Assembly: GCA_021797495.1 (NCBI GenBank)
Contig: JAJZZO010000002.1
Location: 1 to 52,866, forward strand
Direction of reading: 5' to 3'
Origin: Microcaldota archaeon
GTDB lineage: Archaea > Micrarchaeota > Micrarchaeia > Micrarchaeales > Micrarchaeaceae
DNA: 52,866 bases
Shown here: positions 14,507-24,046 of the stretch, piece by piece
Layout: each line of letters starts with the position of its first letter
How positions within the stretch are numbered: position 1 is the first letter of the stretch
Made by a program: the position numbers and the translations under genes
The notes under the pieces: model-generated
Told to the model about the DNA's origin: nothing
The model's input: the letters and a program-made list of their open reading frames with translations, nothing else
Database searches by the model: none

Positions 14507-15556
14507 TCAAAACCACTTCGATATGCCCTCCTGCTTAGATGCATTCCTTAATTTGGCAAGCGTTTCCGCAAATTTGGCTATGCGATTTTCCGAGAACTCA
14601 TAGTCCGCGCACATCATGCGCATTATGTCGTCAACGTTGGGCTTGAGCGAGAGCATGTTTTCTAGTTCTTCTTTGGTTAGCTCCTCGACTTCGGGATTGT
14701 TGAAAAGCTCTTCCACTTCGCCTACATCTGTTTGGAACTGCGCCTTGAACTTTTCGCTAACTATTGCTTCGACCTCCTTGAGGCTTTTTGCCTCCTTTAC
14801 TATTTTAAGGGCGGTTTTCGGGCCTATGCCCTTTATCCCGTCGTTGAAATCGTTACCCAGCATTATGCCTATCCATATGAGCTGTTCTCTGGAAATTCCC
14901 AACGCCGAAAGGGTTTCCGAAAGGGTTATGCGCTCAGGGACAACTTCCACGTACACGTTTTTCATCGGGAGCTTCCTCCTTCCCGAAAGAGTAAGGTTCC
15001 TTATTATCGTAGGGGCGCCGAACAGCAGCGTGTCGTAGTCCTGGCTCGCAGCAGCGTATACAAGGCCCTGTTTTGACATATAGCTTGCCTGGGCCTCTCC
15101 CTCGCCAGGGGCGTTTATGTGGGCTATGCCCATGAGCTCGAGCAGCTCCTTTGCGCTTGAGACTATGGCCTTGTCGACCCTTGTGCTTTGCTGTGCGTAC
15201 GTCCTTGCGGCTTCCAACGCGCCTTTTGACTTTGCCTCGAGCCATGCATTATAAGCGTCGTCCCTGCGCCTAGTCCTGGCTTCTATGGTCTTCATCTTGA
15301 GCTTTGAGGGCACGCCGTCGAATACGTATATGGGAGTTACCCCGTTTTGCACCAGCTCTATGCTCCTGTAGAACAGGCCTGAGAGGTGGCTTGTGACCCT
15401 CCCTTTTGAATCTTTTAGCGGCGTGCCGTCAGGCTGCCTTATTATTGAAAGGAACTGGTACAGTACGTTGTACGCGTCTATGGCAATGGTCTTCCCTGAC
15501 AGCTGCCTGATTTCTATCTTTTCTCGAGTTATGAGCTTGCTCAAGTCTACTGCCAT
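14507..15556 (-). CDS. fen: Flap endonuclease FEN1
   Basis: This 349-aa structure-specific nuclease removes 5' flaps in Okazaki-fragment maturation and repair. The N-domain starts MAVDLSKLI with IAIDAYNVLYQF (first metal Asp). The I-domain has APGEGEAQASYM and AASQDYDTLLFG. The helix-hairpin-helix is GIGPKTALK, preceded by LGNDFNDGI. The C-terminus QEGISKWF is a PIP box for PCNA. I use ATG 15556 with GAGGAG upstream; a GTG two codons earlier is possible. It forms a pair with MBF1 directly upstream. Confidence 0.95.
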   Translation of the reverse strand: MAVDLSKLITREKIEIRQLSGKTIAIDAYNVLYQFLSIIRQPDGTPLKDSKGRVTSHLSGLFYRSIELVQNGVTPIYVFDGVPSKLKMKTIEARTRRRDDAYNAWLEAKSKGALEAARTYAQQSTRVDKAIVSSAKELLELMGIAHINAPGEGEAQASYMSKQGLVYAAASQDYDTLLFGAPTIIRNLTLSGRRKLPMKNVYVEVVPERITLSETLSALGISREQLIWIGIMLGNDFNDGIKGIGPKTALKIVKEAKSLKEVEAIVSEKFKAQFQTDVGEVEELFNNPEVEELTKEELENMLSLKPNVDDIMRMMCADYEFSENRIAKFAETLAKLRNASKQEGISKWF

Positions 15557-15565
15557 CGGCACTCC

Positions 15566-16027
15566 TCATTTTGTTTCGTAATCGCCCAGCGTTGCACTGC
15601 CATGCTGCCCTATGGAATGCGTTTTGGCCTCCGGTTTTTCCTGCGCGATGAGATTTACTGCTAGGGCTTTTTCCAGTTTTTTGACCAGTGCCATAGGGGG
15701 CGTAGTCTTTTCTTCCTCTACGCGCGCAAGGAACGTTTCCTTCTCGTTTATCATCTCCGCGAGGACCTTAAGCGGCATCTTGAGCTTTTCCCTGGATTCC
15801 TTTATAGCCCTGCCGTAGTTGTCTACAAGTTCCGGACCGTTGTCATCAGTATCCCGTTTTTCTTTCTTGGTATAGTTGCCATAGCTGTTCTGCTTGCGCC
15901 CGCTATTGGGCTCGGCAACCACCTTCTTGCCATGTGCGCAGCGCGGGCATACCCTGAATTCAACGCCCTCTATTGCCACGACATAAGCGACGTCCGTCTG
16001 CTTTCCGCAAAGCTCGCATTCCTCCAT
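15566..16027 (-). CDS. Multiprotein bridging factor MBF1
   Basis: This 153-aa archaeal MBF1 has an N-terminal zinc ribbon with CELCGK (about 4-9) and CPRC (about 27-30), a disordered linker, and a Cro-type helix-turn-helix (YGRAIKESREKLKMPLKVLA onward, about 80-130). It is linked in archaea to transcription or translation. GGTGTGAT lies just ahead of the ATG. The 10-nt gap to fen1 suggests one transcript. Confidence 0.9.
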   Translation of the reverse strand: MEECELCGKQTDVAYVVAIEGVEFRVCPRCAHGKKVVAEPNSGRKQNSYGNYTKKEKRDTDDNGPELVDNYGRAIKESREKLKMPLKVLAEMINEKETFLARVEEEKTTPPMALVKKLEKALAVNLIAQEKPEAKTHSIGQHGSATLGDYETK

Positions 16028-16133
16028 CGAATCACACCCAGAGTATAATGTCGGGCAAGTTATATATTCTTATACAAAAGTAGCTTATGCTTTGATACCT
16101 GGCACGTAAAAATAGCTAATGCGGTTACGCTTT

Positions 16134-16310
16134 TTATTTGTCAGCGTATCGTCCGGTTTTTTCCCTGGTCATCCTCATGTACTCTTCGAGTTCCTCCTTC
16201 CTGACCCTCGTGACCATATTCCCCTCCTTGACCGCCACATATTCACCCTCATCGGGCTTTGAAAGCTCCTCAAGAAGTTTGTCCTCGTCAAAATGCTTGT
16301 AGTACCACAT
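16134..16310 (-). CDS. Small acidic-basic protein, 58 aa
   Basis: This 58-aa ORF starts MWYYKHFDEDKLLEELSK, followed by a strand pair (EYVAVKEGNMVTRVRK) and a charged helix. The frame stays open upstream, but the ATG at 16310 is the natural start. It stands alone between MBF1 and the site-2 protease. Not recognised. Confidence 0.5.
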   Translation of the reverse strand: MWYYKHFDEDKLLEELSKPDEGEYVAVKEGNMVTRVRKEELEEYMRMTREKTGRYADK

Positions 16311-16493
16311 TTTTATGCCCAAACGACCACCAGTGCGCTTATGCACGCTTACTGATTGTAAAGAAACATTTAGATTTGTTTCCCTTTTTACGCAAACGGA
16401 TAGACACGCAAACAATTCGCAAACTGCCTCAGTCACATAGGCTAAACGCTAAATAGCTTTATTGGCAAATCTACTTGCATTCGAGGCGCTTTA

Positions 16494-18005
16494 GTGGCTA
16501 TGGGAAAGAGGGCAGGTGCGGGAGACCCAGCAGAGCATTTCCTTTTTTATAAGAGAATTGCCGCAGTAGCTATCGCGCTTGTGGTTTTTGCGTTTATATA
16601 CCTGGATTATTACGCTTATTACATCGGAGTAATATTGCAGGTTGTTCTCGCGCTGGCTGTCTTGATGGCTTCTGGCATGGCGATCAAAAAGCTGCTCTCC
16701 CTGAAAGGCGGCTATGGGATGGTAATGTTAAGCGGGAGGCACGGAATACGCGAGATAGACATCCTTGCAAAGAAATATTCGCATTTCTGGAACCTGCTCG
16801 CCATGTGGGGTATGGTCTTGGGGTTCGGCCTGCTATCGTACCCGTTGATAAGAGGCAGGGCTTCGAAGAAGGTTTATGCTGTCGGGATAATAAGCAACAT
16901 ACTTATACTTGCATTTGTTTTGCCTTTCACGTCGTATGCGCTGCTTTTCATAAACATATCTCGCTTCAACCTCATATCAAGCGCAGAATTCTCTACCACG
17001 ATACCCAGCATTTCTGCACTCGTGTACAACTTCACTTACCCAGGAGCGTACTACCTGGAATACGTACTCAAAGCGATAGTAATTGTCACCGGATTTTCCG
17101 GTTACATAATAGCCCTGCTCATTGCAAATGCAGGTACAATAGTAGAAGCTGTAATAAAATCGATATCGGTTAACTCCATAGCGCCGCTGCACAGCCAAAC
17201 TCCAGGAGTTGCACCAGTAATACCTGGGATAGACCTTCCGCTCTTCAGCGGGGTGCTCTCCCTTGCGATAATATTGATAATACACGAGTTCTCGCACGGG
17301 ATACTCGCAAGGTCTTTCAAGGTAAAGCTGAAATCTGTAGGCGTGTTGCTTTTCGGGGTCATACCCGTTGGGGCTTTTGTCGAACCTGACGAGCGGGAGG
17401 TCGTGAAGCTTAAGAAGGACAAGCAGAACAGGATATTCTCCGCTGGCGTTTCCTCGAACTTCCTCGCTATGATCATATTTCTAATACCTATGCTCATAAT
17501 GCTCCCGTATATACTTACAAACGTCTACGGGCACGGCGTGTTTGTTTATTCCACAACGCCGGGTTATCCCGCTTACAACGTCATAAAGCCAGGTACTGAG
17601 ATCCTTGCCTGGGACGGCCACCACGTAAGCAATCTCACGCAGCTGGAAAATGCAGCGGTAAACGATAAGGTTGGTTCGCTCGTAAGTATAGCGGCGAATA
17701 CCGGCAATTACACCTTCGTGGCCAAATCGTACAACGGCACATCCAGAGGGGTTGTTGGGGTCAATCTGTACGAAAAGTATTTTCCGGTAACAAATACCCC
17801 GCTGAAGGGGATTGCGTATTTCTTCTACTCGCTCTTCGGCATATCCTTCATGCTAAATTTCCTCATAGCAGTGGTAAACCTGCTGCCAGTTCCAGGATTT
17901 GACGGGTGGAGGATTTATGCAAACAGCCTTAGCAAAAGAACGGTAAACATACTTACTGCTGTTGTGGTTATAGCGCTGCTGCTCAACATACTTCCGTGGA
18001 TATAA
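16494..18005 (+). CDS. Site-2 protease family membrane metalloprotease (M50)
   Basis: This 503-aa intramembrane zinc protease has several transmembrane segments in the N-terminal half and the catalytic HEFSHG at about residue 264 inside a hydrophobic helix. A PDZ-like domain follows (about 345-425; KPGTEILAWDGHHV). The second metal motif is NLLPVPGFDGWRI (about 460-472). Such enzymes cut membrane-bound regulators or leftover signal peptides. The start is GTG at 16494 or ATG at 16500, with a TATA-like AAATAG about 40 nt upstream. Confidence 0.88.
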   Translation: MAMGKRAGAGDPAEHFLFYKRIAAVAIALVVFAFIYLDYYAYYIGVILQVVLALAVLMASGMAIKKLLSLKGGYGMVMLSGRHGIREIDILAKKYSHFWNLLAMWGMVLGFGLLSYPLIRGRASKKVYAVGIISNILILAFVLPFTSYALLFINISRFNLISSAEFSTTIPSISALVYNFTYPGAYYLEYVLKAIVIVTGFSGYIIALLIANAGTIVEAVIKSISVNSIAPLHSQTPGVAPVIPGIDLPLFSGVLSLAIILIIHEFSHGILARSFKVKLKSVGVLLFGVIPVGAFVEPDEREVVKLKKDKQNRIFSAGVSSNFLAMIIFLIPMLIMLPYILTNVYGHGVFVYSTTPGYPAYNVIKPGTEILAWDGHHVSNLTQLENAAVNDKVGSLVSIAANTGNYTFVAKSYNGTSRGVVGVNLYEKYFPVTNTPLKGIAYFFYSLFGISFMLNFLIAVVNLLPVPGFDGWRIYANSLSKRTVNILTAVVVIALLLNILPWI

Positions 18006-18008
18006 GGT

Positions 18009-18761
18009 TCATAGATTAAGCTTCCTGAGTTCTTTCACTGTTCCGAAATCTATTGTTGAGCCGTAGCCCACCGCTATGGCATGCATCTTGTCTATGTCGT
18101 TTTTTTTGAACATGGGTGCAAGAAGCTCGGATTTTGGCACCATGTTAACCTCGGTTCCGCCTGCAAAAAAGTTCAGCGCAGGTATGACTATCAGAGGTAT
18201 GCGGCCATATTTTCCATATAAGAAGCAGCGCAGCCTTTCGTGCTTCCCGATAGCATCTATAACCCCTATGGCCGGATGCTCGTGGCCCATGAACATCGCC
18301 TTGACGCCCTTGGTGCTTTTGTCCATGAGTGGCAGCTCTTCGCCGTGGAAGAACAGGTATTTTCCTATCACTGCCTGCTGTCTGTACACCAATAGCTTAA
18401 AAGGTTCGCGATATCTTTCCACGAAGTTGTCATGATTCCCCTTTATCAGTATGGGTTCTATTCCTGCGTTTCTTACAAACATTATGAAATCGTAAAGTTC
18501 GTTGAACTCCTCCTCGTCAACCTTTGAGAATTCGTTCTTTATGTCACCGTTGACTATGAGCTTCTTGGCGTGGGTCTTTTCTATAGCTGCGGTCATGGTC
18601 TCGGTCATTTTCTTGAAGTTGACCTTAGGTATCAGGACTCCTTTCTTGGCCATCATTCCCTCGTAACCAAGATGCATGTCGGCAACGACGATAGCGTTGA
18701 GGCTCTTTATGAACGCCACAGGCAGACCGTCGAGCAGCTCTATGTCTTCGCTAAGCATCAT
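18009..18761 (-). CDS. Archaeal metallophosphoesterase next to Lhr
   Basis: This 250-aa calcineurin-like phosphoesterase has DMHLGYEG (about 28), NGDIKNEF (about 71), KGNHDNF (about 108), FFHGEE (about 138) and GHEHPAIG (about 160), so the metal site looks complete. It belongs to the SbcD-related archaeal group often encoded beside Lhr-type helicases. It lies 5 nt downstream of the helicase gene here, suggesting joint work in nucleic-acid repair. The substrate is not known. Confidence 0.85.
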   Translation of the reverse strand: MMLSEDIELLDGLPVAFIKSLNAIVVADMHLGYEGMMAKKGVLIPKVNFKKMTETMTAAIEKTHAKKLIVNGDIKNEFSKVDEEEFNELYDFIMFVRNAGIEPILIKGNHDNFVERYREPFKLLVYRQQAVIGKYLFFHGEELPLMDKSTKGVKAMFMGHEHPAIGVIDAIGKHERLRCFLYGKYGRIPLIVIPALNFFAGGTEVNMVPKSELLAPMFKKNDIDKMHAIAVGYGSTIDFGTVKELRKLNL

Positions 18762-18766
18762 TTTAT

Positions 18767-21412
18767 CTATCGTTTGGTTGTATTTATCCTTTTTATTACC
18801 ATCTTATGCAGGTATTTCAGATATTCGTGCCTTTCCTTCATCAGAACAACATCGGCGTGGCCGAATGTTATCATTGAATGTGCGAATGGGCTCGGGATCT
18901 GGGTCTTTATGACCTTGTATTTTGTCTCGCCGGATTTTATGCTCTGAAGGAGCGCTTTTGTCCTTGGCAGGTCCATTACCTCCTCGAAGATTTCCCTGTA
19001 TGTTTCCTTGAGCACAGGGAAATTCTTGTCTATGCTTTCCACAGCTTTTATGAGCAGTGTTGCGTTTACCTGCTGTCTGCCAACAGGAAGCTTGTAGCCC
19101 TTGTAATTGCGCAGTATCATGAAGCTCCTTGCGGCAACGTGCCTGAACCTGCGCTTCATTATCTCGGTTTTCCTTATGTTGGCCCTTAGAAGCGGCTCCG
19201 GGTCATGCAAGACCATCGCACTTATCGCGTCCTCTATGTCAGAGGGCTTTAGGCGGGATTCGGTATTTATTAGAAAGCCGTTGTCGTTTATCATTATGCC
19301 CACATCAGTGCCAAGCTTCCTGCCTATGTGTATGGCTATCACCCTGGAAAGCGTATCGTTTATGCGCCTGCCGTAGAGCGAATGGAATATAGCAAGGTTC
19401 TGCCCGCTTTTTGGATCTGCGGTTATCTCTATGAGTATCAGCCTGTCGTTGGGAACTGCCCCTGCGAACAGCTGTTGCTCGACAAAATAGCCGTATATCG
19501 CTTTTGCAGCGTTGCCGTCCATCGGCAGTGCCGAAAGCATTGATTCCATATCTTTAGGAACCTTCGATTTCAGATTGAGCGTGCCTTTTTTCAAATGCTT
19601 GGCCATTGCTACAGACATGGACGCCCGGAACTTCCCGATTTCGATTGCGAGCTCGTAGCTCAACGGAAGCTGCTCCGAAAACCACGGAGGTATTGTTGGG
19701 GCCGATGATGTAGCGGGCGTCACGTAACAACGCATGCCCTTTGCGTATTCGAACCTGTACAGCCTTCCGCCCAGGGTGAATATGTCGCCCTGTTTCATCC
19801 TTGTCAGGAACTCCTCCTCTATGTTCCCTATCCACCTTTTTGTCTTTGAATCGAAAACGTTTACAGATACCTCGTCAGGTATGGCGCCGAGATTCAGCAT
19901 GTATATCGGGCGTATCATCTTTCCCCTCCTGCCAAATGTATGCTCCTTTTCGTCATACCAGATTTTACCGTATACGCGCCTGCTTTCAAGACCTACGTAT
20001 TCACCTGCAAGGTATCTTACTGTGTCAATAAAATCTTCGTATTTTAAGCTTGAATACGGATATGCTGACTTTATCACACCGTATGCGTCCTTGACGTCCC
20101 ACTTTTTCATTATCGACATGCCTACTATGTGCTGCGCCAATATGTCCAACGCGTTCATTGGCACCCTGAACGAATCGAGGTGACGTTTTAATGCCGCATC
20201 AAGCATTATGCTGCACTCAACCAGGTCGTCCCTGTTGAGCACTATTATTTCTCCCTTCGCGACGGATTTGTATTTGTGGCCAGCCCTCCCTATCCTCTGC
20301 ACTGCCCTAGTAACGCTTTTCGGCGAACCAAGCTGTATGACGTTGTCTATGCTGCCTATGTCCATGCCCAATTCCAGGCTTGTCGAAGACACTGCGCATT
20401 TCAGCGATCCGGATTTCAGCAATTCCTCGACCTCGAGCCTCGACTCTCTTGAAAGAGACCCGTGGTGCGCAGCTATTTCCTCGTTGTACCCGAATTTTTT
20501 CTTGAGATTGAATACAACGCGTTCGGTACCGCTTCTTGTGTTAGTAAATATGAGCGTGGATTTGCTCTTCTTTATTATCCCGTTTATTATGTCATAGGTC
20601 TTTTCTTCTATCTCTTCGTCAGGCGTGTATATCATGTCCTTTACAGGGCTTATTGCCTGTACTTCAAGTTTTTTGCTCCATGACGCATCCACAACTATGC
20701 AGTCCTTCGGAGAGCCTTTCTCGTCGCAACCCACAAGGTATTTTGCCGCTTCCTCGAGGGGATACAGCGTGGCGCCGAGACCTACGCGGGTGAAGTCGTG
20801 GCCTATCATGCTCCTGAGCCTTTCAAGCGATAAAGCCAGATGCACGCCGCGTTTGTTATTCGCAAGCTCGTGTATCTCGTCTATTACGACGTATTCCACC
20901 TTCTTCAGGTTCTCGGAGAATTTTTCAGAGGTTATAAGTATCGCAAGGCTTTCGGGGGTGGTCACCAGTATATTGGGAGGATGAGTTAATTGCCGTTGCC
21001 TGTCCTTCTGCGGTGTGTCCCCAGTTCTTACAGCTATTGTAACATGCGAAGATTTTTCGTTTTTTGAAGAAAGCTGGTATATCTCCTCGAGAGGCTTGTT
21101 CAGGTTCTTGTATATGTCGTTGTTCAGCGCACGGAGCGGTGATATGTATATGCAGTAGACCTCTTCCTTCAATTCGCCCCTTGATGCCTTGTTGAAAAGG
21201 TCGCTGAGTATCGCCACAAAACCCGACATAGTCTTTCCTGAGCCTGTAGGGGCAGCCACGAGTATGTTCTTGTGCTCGCTCACGAGCTTGAAGGTGAAGC
21301 TCTGCGGGATTGTGAGCTCCTTGAAATTCTTGGTGAACCATTCTTTTACGTCCTTGTTCAATACGCCAAGGGACTCTTTGTCGCTGAATCCCTTGCCCAT
21401 ATATGTTATCAT
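18767..21412 (-). CDS. Lhr-type superfamily 2 DNA helicase
   Basis: This helicase of about 881 aa has motif I APTGSGKTMSGF, motif Ia SPLRALNNDI, motif II DEIHEL, motif III SATLxxL replaced by GATLYPL, and motif VI QRIGRAGH. The C-terminal half has the extra winged-helix and Lhr-specific domains. Lhr proteins remodel forked DNA and RNA:DNA hybrids in repair. I chose ATG 21412, because the longer TTG start at 21451 would translate the promoter-like region. The paired phosphoesterase follows. Confidence 0.9.
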   Translation of the reverse strand: MITYMGKGFSDKESLGVLNKDVKEWFTKNFKELTIPQSFTFKLVSEHKNILVAAPTGSGKTMSGFVAILSDLFNKASRGELKEEVYCIYISPLRALNNDIYKNLNKPLEEIYQLSSKNEKSSHVTIAVRTGDTPQKDRQRQLTHPPNILVTTPESLAILITSEKFSENLKKVEYVVIDEIHELANNKRGVHLALSLERLRSMIGHDFTRVGLGATLYPLEEAAKYLVGCDEKGSPKDCIVVDASWSKKLEVQAISPVKDMIYTPDEEIEEKTYDIINGIIKKSKSTLIFTNTRSGTERVVFNLKKKFGYNEEIAAHHGSLSRESRLEVEELLKSGSLKCAVSSTSLELGMDIGSIDNVIQLGSPKSVTRAVQRIGRAGHKYKSVAKGEIIVLNRDDLVECSIMLDAALKRHLDSFRVPMNALDILAQHIVGMSIMKKWDVKDAYGVIKSAYPYSSLKYEDFIDTVRYLAGEYVGLESRRVYGKIWYDEKEHTFGRRGKMIRPIYMLNLGAIPDEVSVNVFDSKTKRWIGNIEEEFLTRMKQGDIFTLGGRLYRFEYAKGMRCYVTPATSSAPTIPPWFSEQLPLSYELAIEIGKFRASMSVAMAKHLKKGTLNLKSKVPKDMESMLSALPMDGNAAKAIYGYFVEQQLFAGAVPNDRLILIEITADPKSGQNLAIFHSLYGRRINDTLSRVIAIHIGRKLGTDVGIMINDNGFLINTESRLKPSDIEDAISAMVLHDPEPLLRANIRKTEIMKRRFRHVAARSFMILRNYKGYKLPVGRQQVNATLLIKAVESIDKNFPVLKETYREIFEEVMDLPRTKALLQSIKSGETKYKVIKTQIPSPFAHSMITFGHADVVLMKERHEYLKYLHKMVIKRINTTKR

Positions 21413-21491
21413 TGTTGCACCGCGAACAGTATAAGAAAAAGGAACTGGCAAAAGGCCAGCGCAAACAATTCAACCGATAAAAACGGAGAAA

Positions 21492-21851
21492 TCATGCGTA
21501 TATCGATTTGTATTCGGTTCCCGAATCATCGATTATGTGTATGCATTCCCCTTCGCATTGTATGAGGCATGCCTGGCAAAGTATGCACGCATCGCCATTT
21601 ACCGCAACCGATATCCCGCCGCTCGTTCCGTCATTCGTATCGGCAAAATGGTGGTGGCCGTCTTCCACTTTTGACCACTTGTCAAGTATCGACTGCTCTG
21701 TAGTGCCTTTCCATTGCGCGTTTTCCGGAGCAGTATCCTTGTTGGCTTCTTCGATGTTCTTCCTGTCTCTTAGTTCAAATACTGCGACTGGGCAAACATC
21801 CTTGCAGTGCTGGCATCCAGTACATAGGGGTTTGTCTACATATACCTTCAT
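21492..21851 (-). CDS. 2x[4Fe-4S] ferredoxin with central insertion
   Basis: This 119-aa ferredoxin has CTGCQHCKDVCP near residue 10 and CILCQACLIQCEGEC near residue 88. The two cluster motifs are separated by an insertion of about 60 residues that is polar and His/Asp-rich (VEDGHHHFADTND). The insertion is unusual for a simple ferredoxin and may bind metal or a partner. It probably carries electrons for cytosolic oxidoreductases. Confidence 0.8.
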   Translation of the reverse strand: MKVYVDKPLCTGCQHCKDVCPVAVFELRDRKNIEEANKDTAPENAQWKGTTEQSILDKWSKVEDGHHHFADTNDGTSGGISVAVNGDACILCQACLIQCEGECIHIIDDSGTEYKSIYA

Positions 21852-21936
21852 TCTATCACGTTTAATCTAACATATTACATTCGCAGCGAAAGCATTTAAA
21901 ACAGGTAAACGGAATATTTAACCTGTTGTAAAAGTT

Positions 21937-22611
21937 TTATTTGGAGCGATTGAAGTTTTCCAGGTTCTTCATGTTTATTGTGTGTTCGAACGCAGCCATT
22001 ACTGCCATAAGAACGTTATATGTGGTCCTTGTCCTGCCTTTGGAGAAACTCCATATGTCTTTTACACCTGCAAGCTCGAGCATGCGCTTCACGTGCTTGC
22101 TTGCGACTATGCCTAGACCTTTTGGCGCTGGTTTTAGAAGGACTTCTACGCTGCCGCACTTGCCCTTTACCACGAATGGTAGGCTGTGATGCTGGCCGCA
22201 GGTGCACTGCCATGAACCGCATCCCATAGTAACGGGTATTATGTTCCTTTTTGCCGCGTTTATTGCGGAATCTATCGCCGCCTTTACTTCCACGTCCTTG
22301 GCCGCACCGACACCCACGTGGCCGTTGCCATCGCCGACTATTGCCGTGACCCTGAACTTCTGCTTCCTGTTGTTGCTAGTCATCCTCTGTACGCTCCTTA
22401 TTTCTACCACTTCGCTGTTTATGTTTGGCAGAAGCGCGTCCACTATGCCGTTCTCTTCTATGCTCTTGCCCATGCCGAATATCTGCTCAAGGCTCGTTAT
22501 GCTCCCAGCCTTGACCATCTTTCCAAGAGCCGTAACAGGCTCCCATGCGGCGACATCAAATTCCCTGCGCCTTTCTTGATTATTATAATTACCTCGTCCT
22601 CTTCCTCTCAA
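21937..22611 (-). CDS. rps5: 30S ribosomal protein S5 (uS5)
   Basis: This 224-aa protein has a glycine/arginine-rich start (MRGRGRGNYN), the double-stranded RNA-binding segment RKQKFRVTAIVGDGNGHVGV (about 80-100), and the C-terminal LKPAPKGLGIVASKHVKRML typical of archaeal uS5. It is the last gene of the spc-like cluster; uL30, uL15 and SecY, which commonly follow in archaea, are not found downstream. Confidence 0.95.
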   Translation of the reverse strand: MRGRGRGNYNNQERRREFDVAAWEPVTALGKMVKAGSITSLEQIFGMGKSIEENGIVDALLPNINSEVVEIRSVQRMTSNNRKQKFRVTAIVGDGNGHVGVGAAKDVEVKAAIDSAINAAKRNIIPVTMGCGSWQCTCGQHHSLPFVVKGKCGSVEVLLKPAPKGLGIVASKHVKRMLELAGVKDIWSFSKGRTRTTYNVLMAVMAAFEHTINMKNLENFNRSK

Positions 22612-22615
22612 AAAA

Positions 22616-23167
22616 TCACTTTGTTATCGTAATTTTACCCTTCACGCCCTCGAAAAGCTTGTCTAGCTCCTTGACATTGAGCTTGGATTTCTCGTAAAGC
22701 GAAAACTCCGACGTGCCCTTCTTCGAGCCCATCTTGGCGTATTCCGCGATGTGCTTGCCAGAGATTCTGTCATCGTCGGCTTCTATCTCCGAAACCAGAT
22801 CTATGCCGTTGTCCTTGCATCCTTTCGCAGCCGAGAATATGACGTTCCCCTTTATGGGCTTGTGCAGGCCTATGTCCAGTATCATCGAACCTTTTATCCC
22901 TTTTTCGCTTGCCTTCTTTGCCAACAGCATGCCGGTAAGATATGCAGTAGGTATGTTTGACTTCGGAAGCCAGCCCATGTTTTTGAGTTCTGTTGATACA
23001 GCGCTTGCCATTACGACGTCGCCGTCAGGCTTGTAATCGATTATCTGCGCGGTTATGGACCTGTTGCTCCTGCGTATCACTACACGTGGGAGCCTTCCCT
23101 TAAGCATTGCGATTCTTTTTCTGTAGTTTGTAAGCGATTTTGCGCGCCTCCTCTTGATGATTTTCAT
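22616..23167 (-). CDS. rpl18: 50S ribosomal protein L18 (uL18)
   Basis: This 183-aa 5S-rRNA-binding protein has RRRAKSLTNYRKRIAMLKGR near the N-terminus, then RVVIRRSNRSITAQIIDY and LDIGLHKPIKGNVIFSAAKG, all characteristic of archaeal uL18. It lies between L19e and S5 in conserved order. Confidence 0.95.
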   Translation of the reverse strand: MKIIKRRRAKSLTNYRKRIAMLKGRLPRVVIRRSNRSITAQIIDYKPDGDVVMASAVSTELKNMGWLPKSNIPTAYLTGMLLAKKASEKGIKGSMILDIGLHKPIKGNVIFSAAKGCKDNGIDLVSEIEADDDRISGKHIAEYAKMGSKKGTSEFSLYEKSKLNVKELDKLFEGVKGKITITK

Positions 23168-23176
23168 AAAAATACC

Positions 23177-23650
23177 TCATATGTGCTTGAGCTTTTCAAG
23201 CCTCTCAGGGCTTAGCTCTACCCCCTTGCTTTTTATATGGTTCAGGAGCGTCGCCTTTGTCTGGAATGTGCCGCCCTTGACCAAAGCGTAGAATTCCTTG
23301 TATTGCTCGTTGTCTATAGTCTTGTCGGATTTAAGGGCAGCTAGTATCCTCCTCTGCGACCTCATCCTTTTCATGTGGTTTGCTGTTGAACGCGATTTCT
23401 TGGTGCCTTTCTTTTTCCCTGGACCGCGCTTTCGCCCCTCGGCTCTCTTCTTCTTGAGCTCCTTGCCGTACTTGCTTATGTTGTGCTTTTCGACAATAGC
23501 GTATATGCTGCCCTTCTTTATCATGTCCTTTACGTCGTCGCGGGTTATGGCTTTCTTGGCATCGTCAAGCGCGGAAGGCTTTATCCTTATGCTTCGCTCG
23601 CCTCGCCTCATTATGTCGGAAGCCACCCTTCTCGTGAGTTTTATGCTCAT
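23177..23650 (-). CDS. rpl19e: 50S ribosomal protein L19e (eL19)
   Basis: This 157-aa protein shows the eL19 pattern: LTRRVASDIMRRGERSIRI, then the very basic KKRAEGRKRGPGKKKGTKKS, and a helical tail with MKRMRSQRRILAAL. It overlaps the end of L32e by 4 nt (ATGA), so the two are translationally coupled. Confidence 0.95.
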   Translation of the reverse strand: MSIKLTRRVASDIMRRGERSIRIKPSALDDAKKAITRDDVKDMIKKGSIYAIVEKHNISKYGKELKKKRAEGRKRGPGKKKGTKKSRSTANHMKRMRSQRRILAALKSDKTIDNEQYKEFYALVKGGTFQTKATLLNHIKSKGVELSPERLEKLKHI

Positions 23651-24033
23651 TGGTAAACACCATTCACTATCTTGACGCCCTTAGAGGATGCGATCTTCGA
23701 CATCTCGATGCGCTTCCTTTTTCCGACGTCATGGGATATAACTATGTTGTAAGCGCTTATCTTCGGATTGCGCAGTGCGTTGTCAAGCTCAGACATGTTG
23801 TGGACCAGCATGAGCCTCTTGCCGTCGGCGCGCACGCCTGAAACGCTGGCCGGATTCTTGTAACCTATTGTAGGCGTAGCGCCCATGAAGTCTCTTTTTA
23901 TCCTTTTCTTGTTGTCCTGGCCGCGCTGCTTGTGCCACCTTTCCGGAACATGCTTCCTGTTTTTGGCGCCTGCGTTAGGCACATTGAACTTGGGATGCCC
24001 CTTTTTCTTTACATTCGGTTTCTTTATCGCCAT
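23647..24033 (-). CDS. rpl32e: 50S ribosomal protein L32e (eL32)
   Basis: This 128-aa protein (from ATG 24033) has the eL32 core HVPERWHKQRGQDNKKR, FMGATPTIGYKNP, and the C-terminal NIVISHDVGKRKRIEM. A TTG three codons upstream is possible but less likely. It sits in standard order between L6 and L19e. Confidence 0.93.
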   Translation of the reverse strand: MAIKKPNVKKKGHPKFNVPNAGAKNRKHVPERWHKQRGQDNKKRIKRDFMGATPTIGYKNPASVSGVRADGKRLMLVHNMSELDNALRNPKISAYNIVISHDVGKRKRIEMSKIASSKGVKIVNGVYQ

Positions 24034-24046
24034 GAACTTCAACTCT

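Noticed and set aside
21413-21451. Longer Lhr start at TTG 21451
   Set aside because: The extra residues are unconserved-looking and cover a TATA-like CTTATACTG element; ATG 21412 is more natural.
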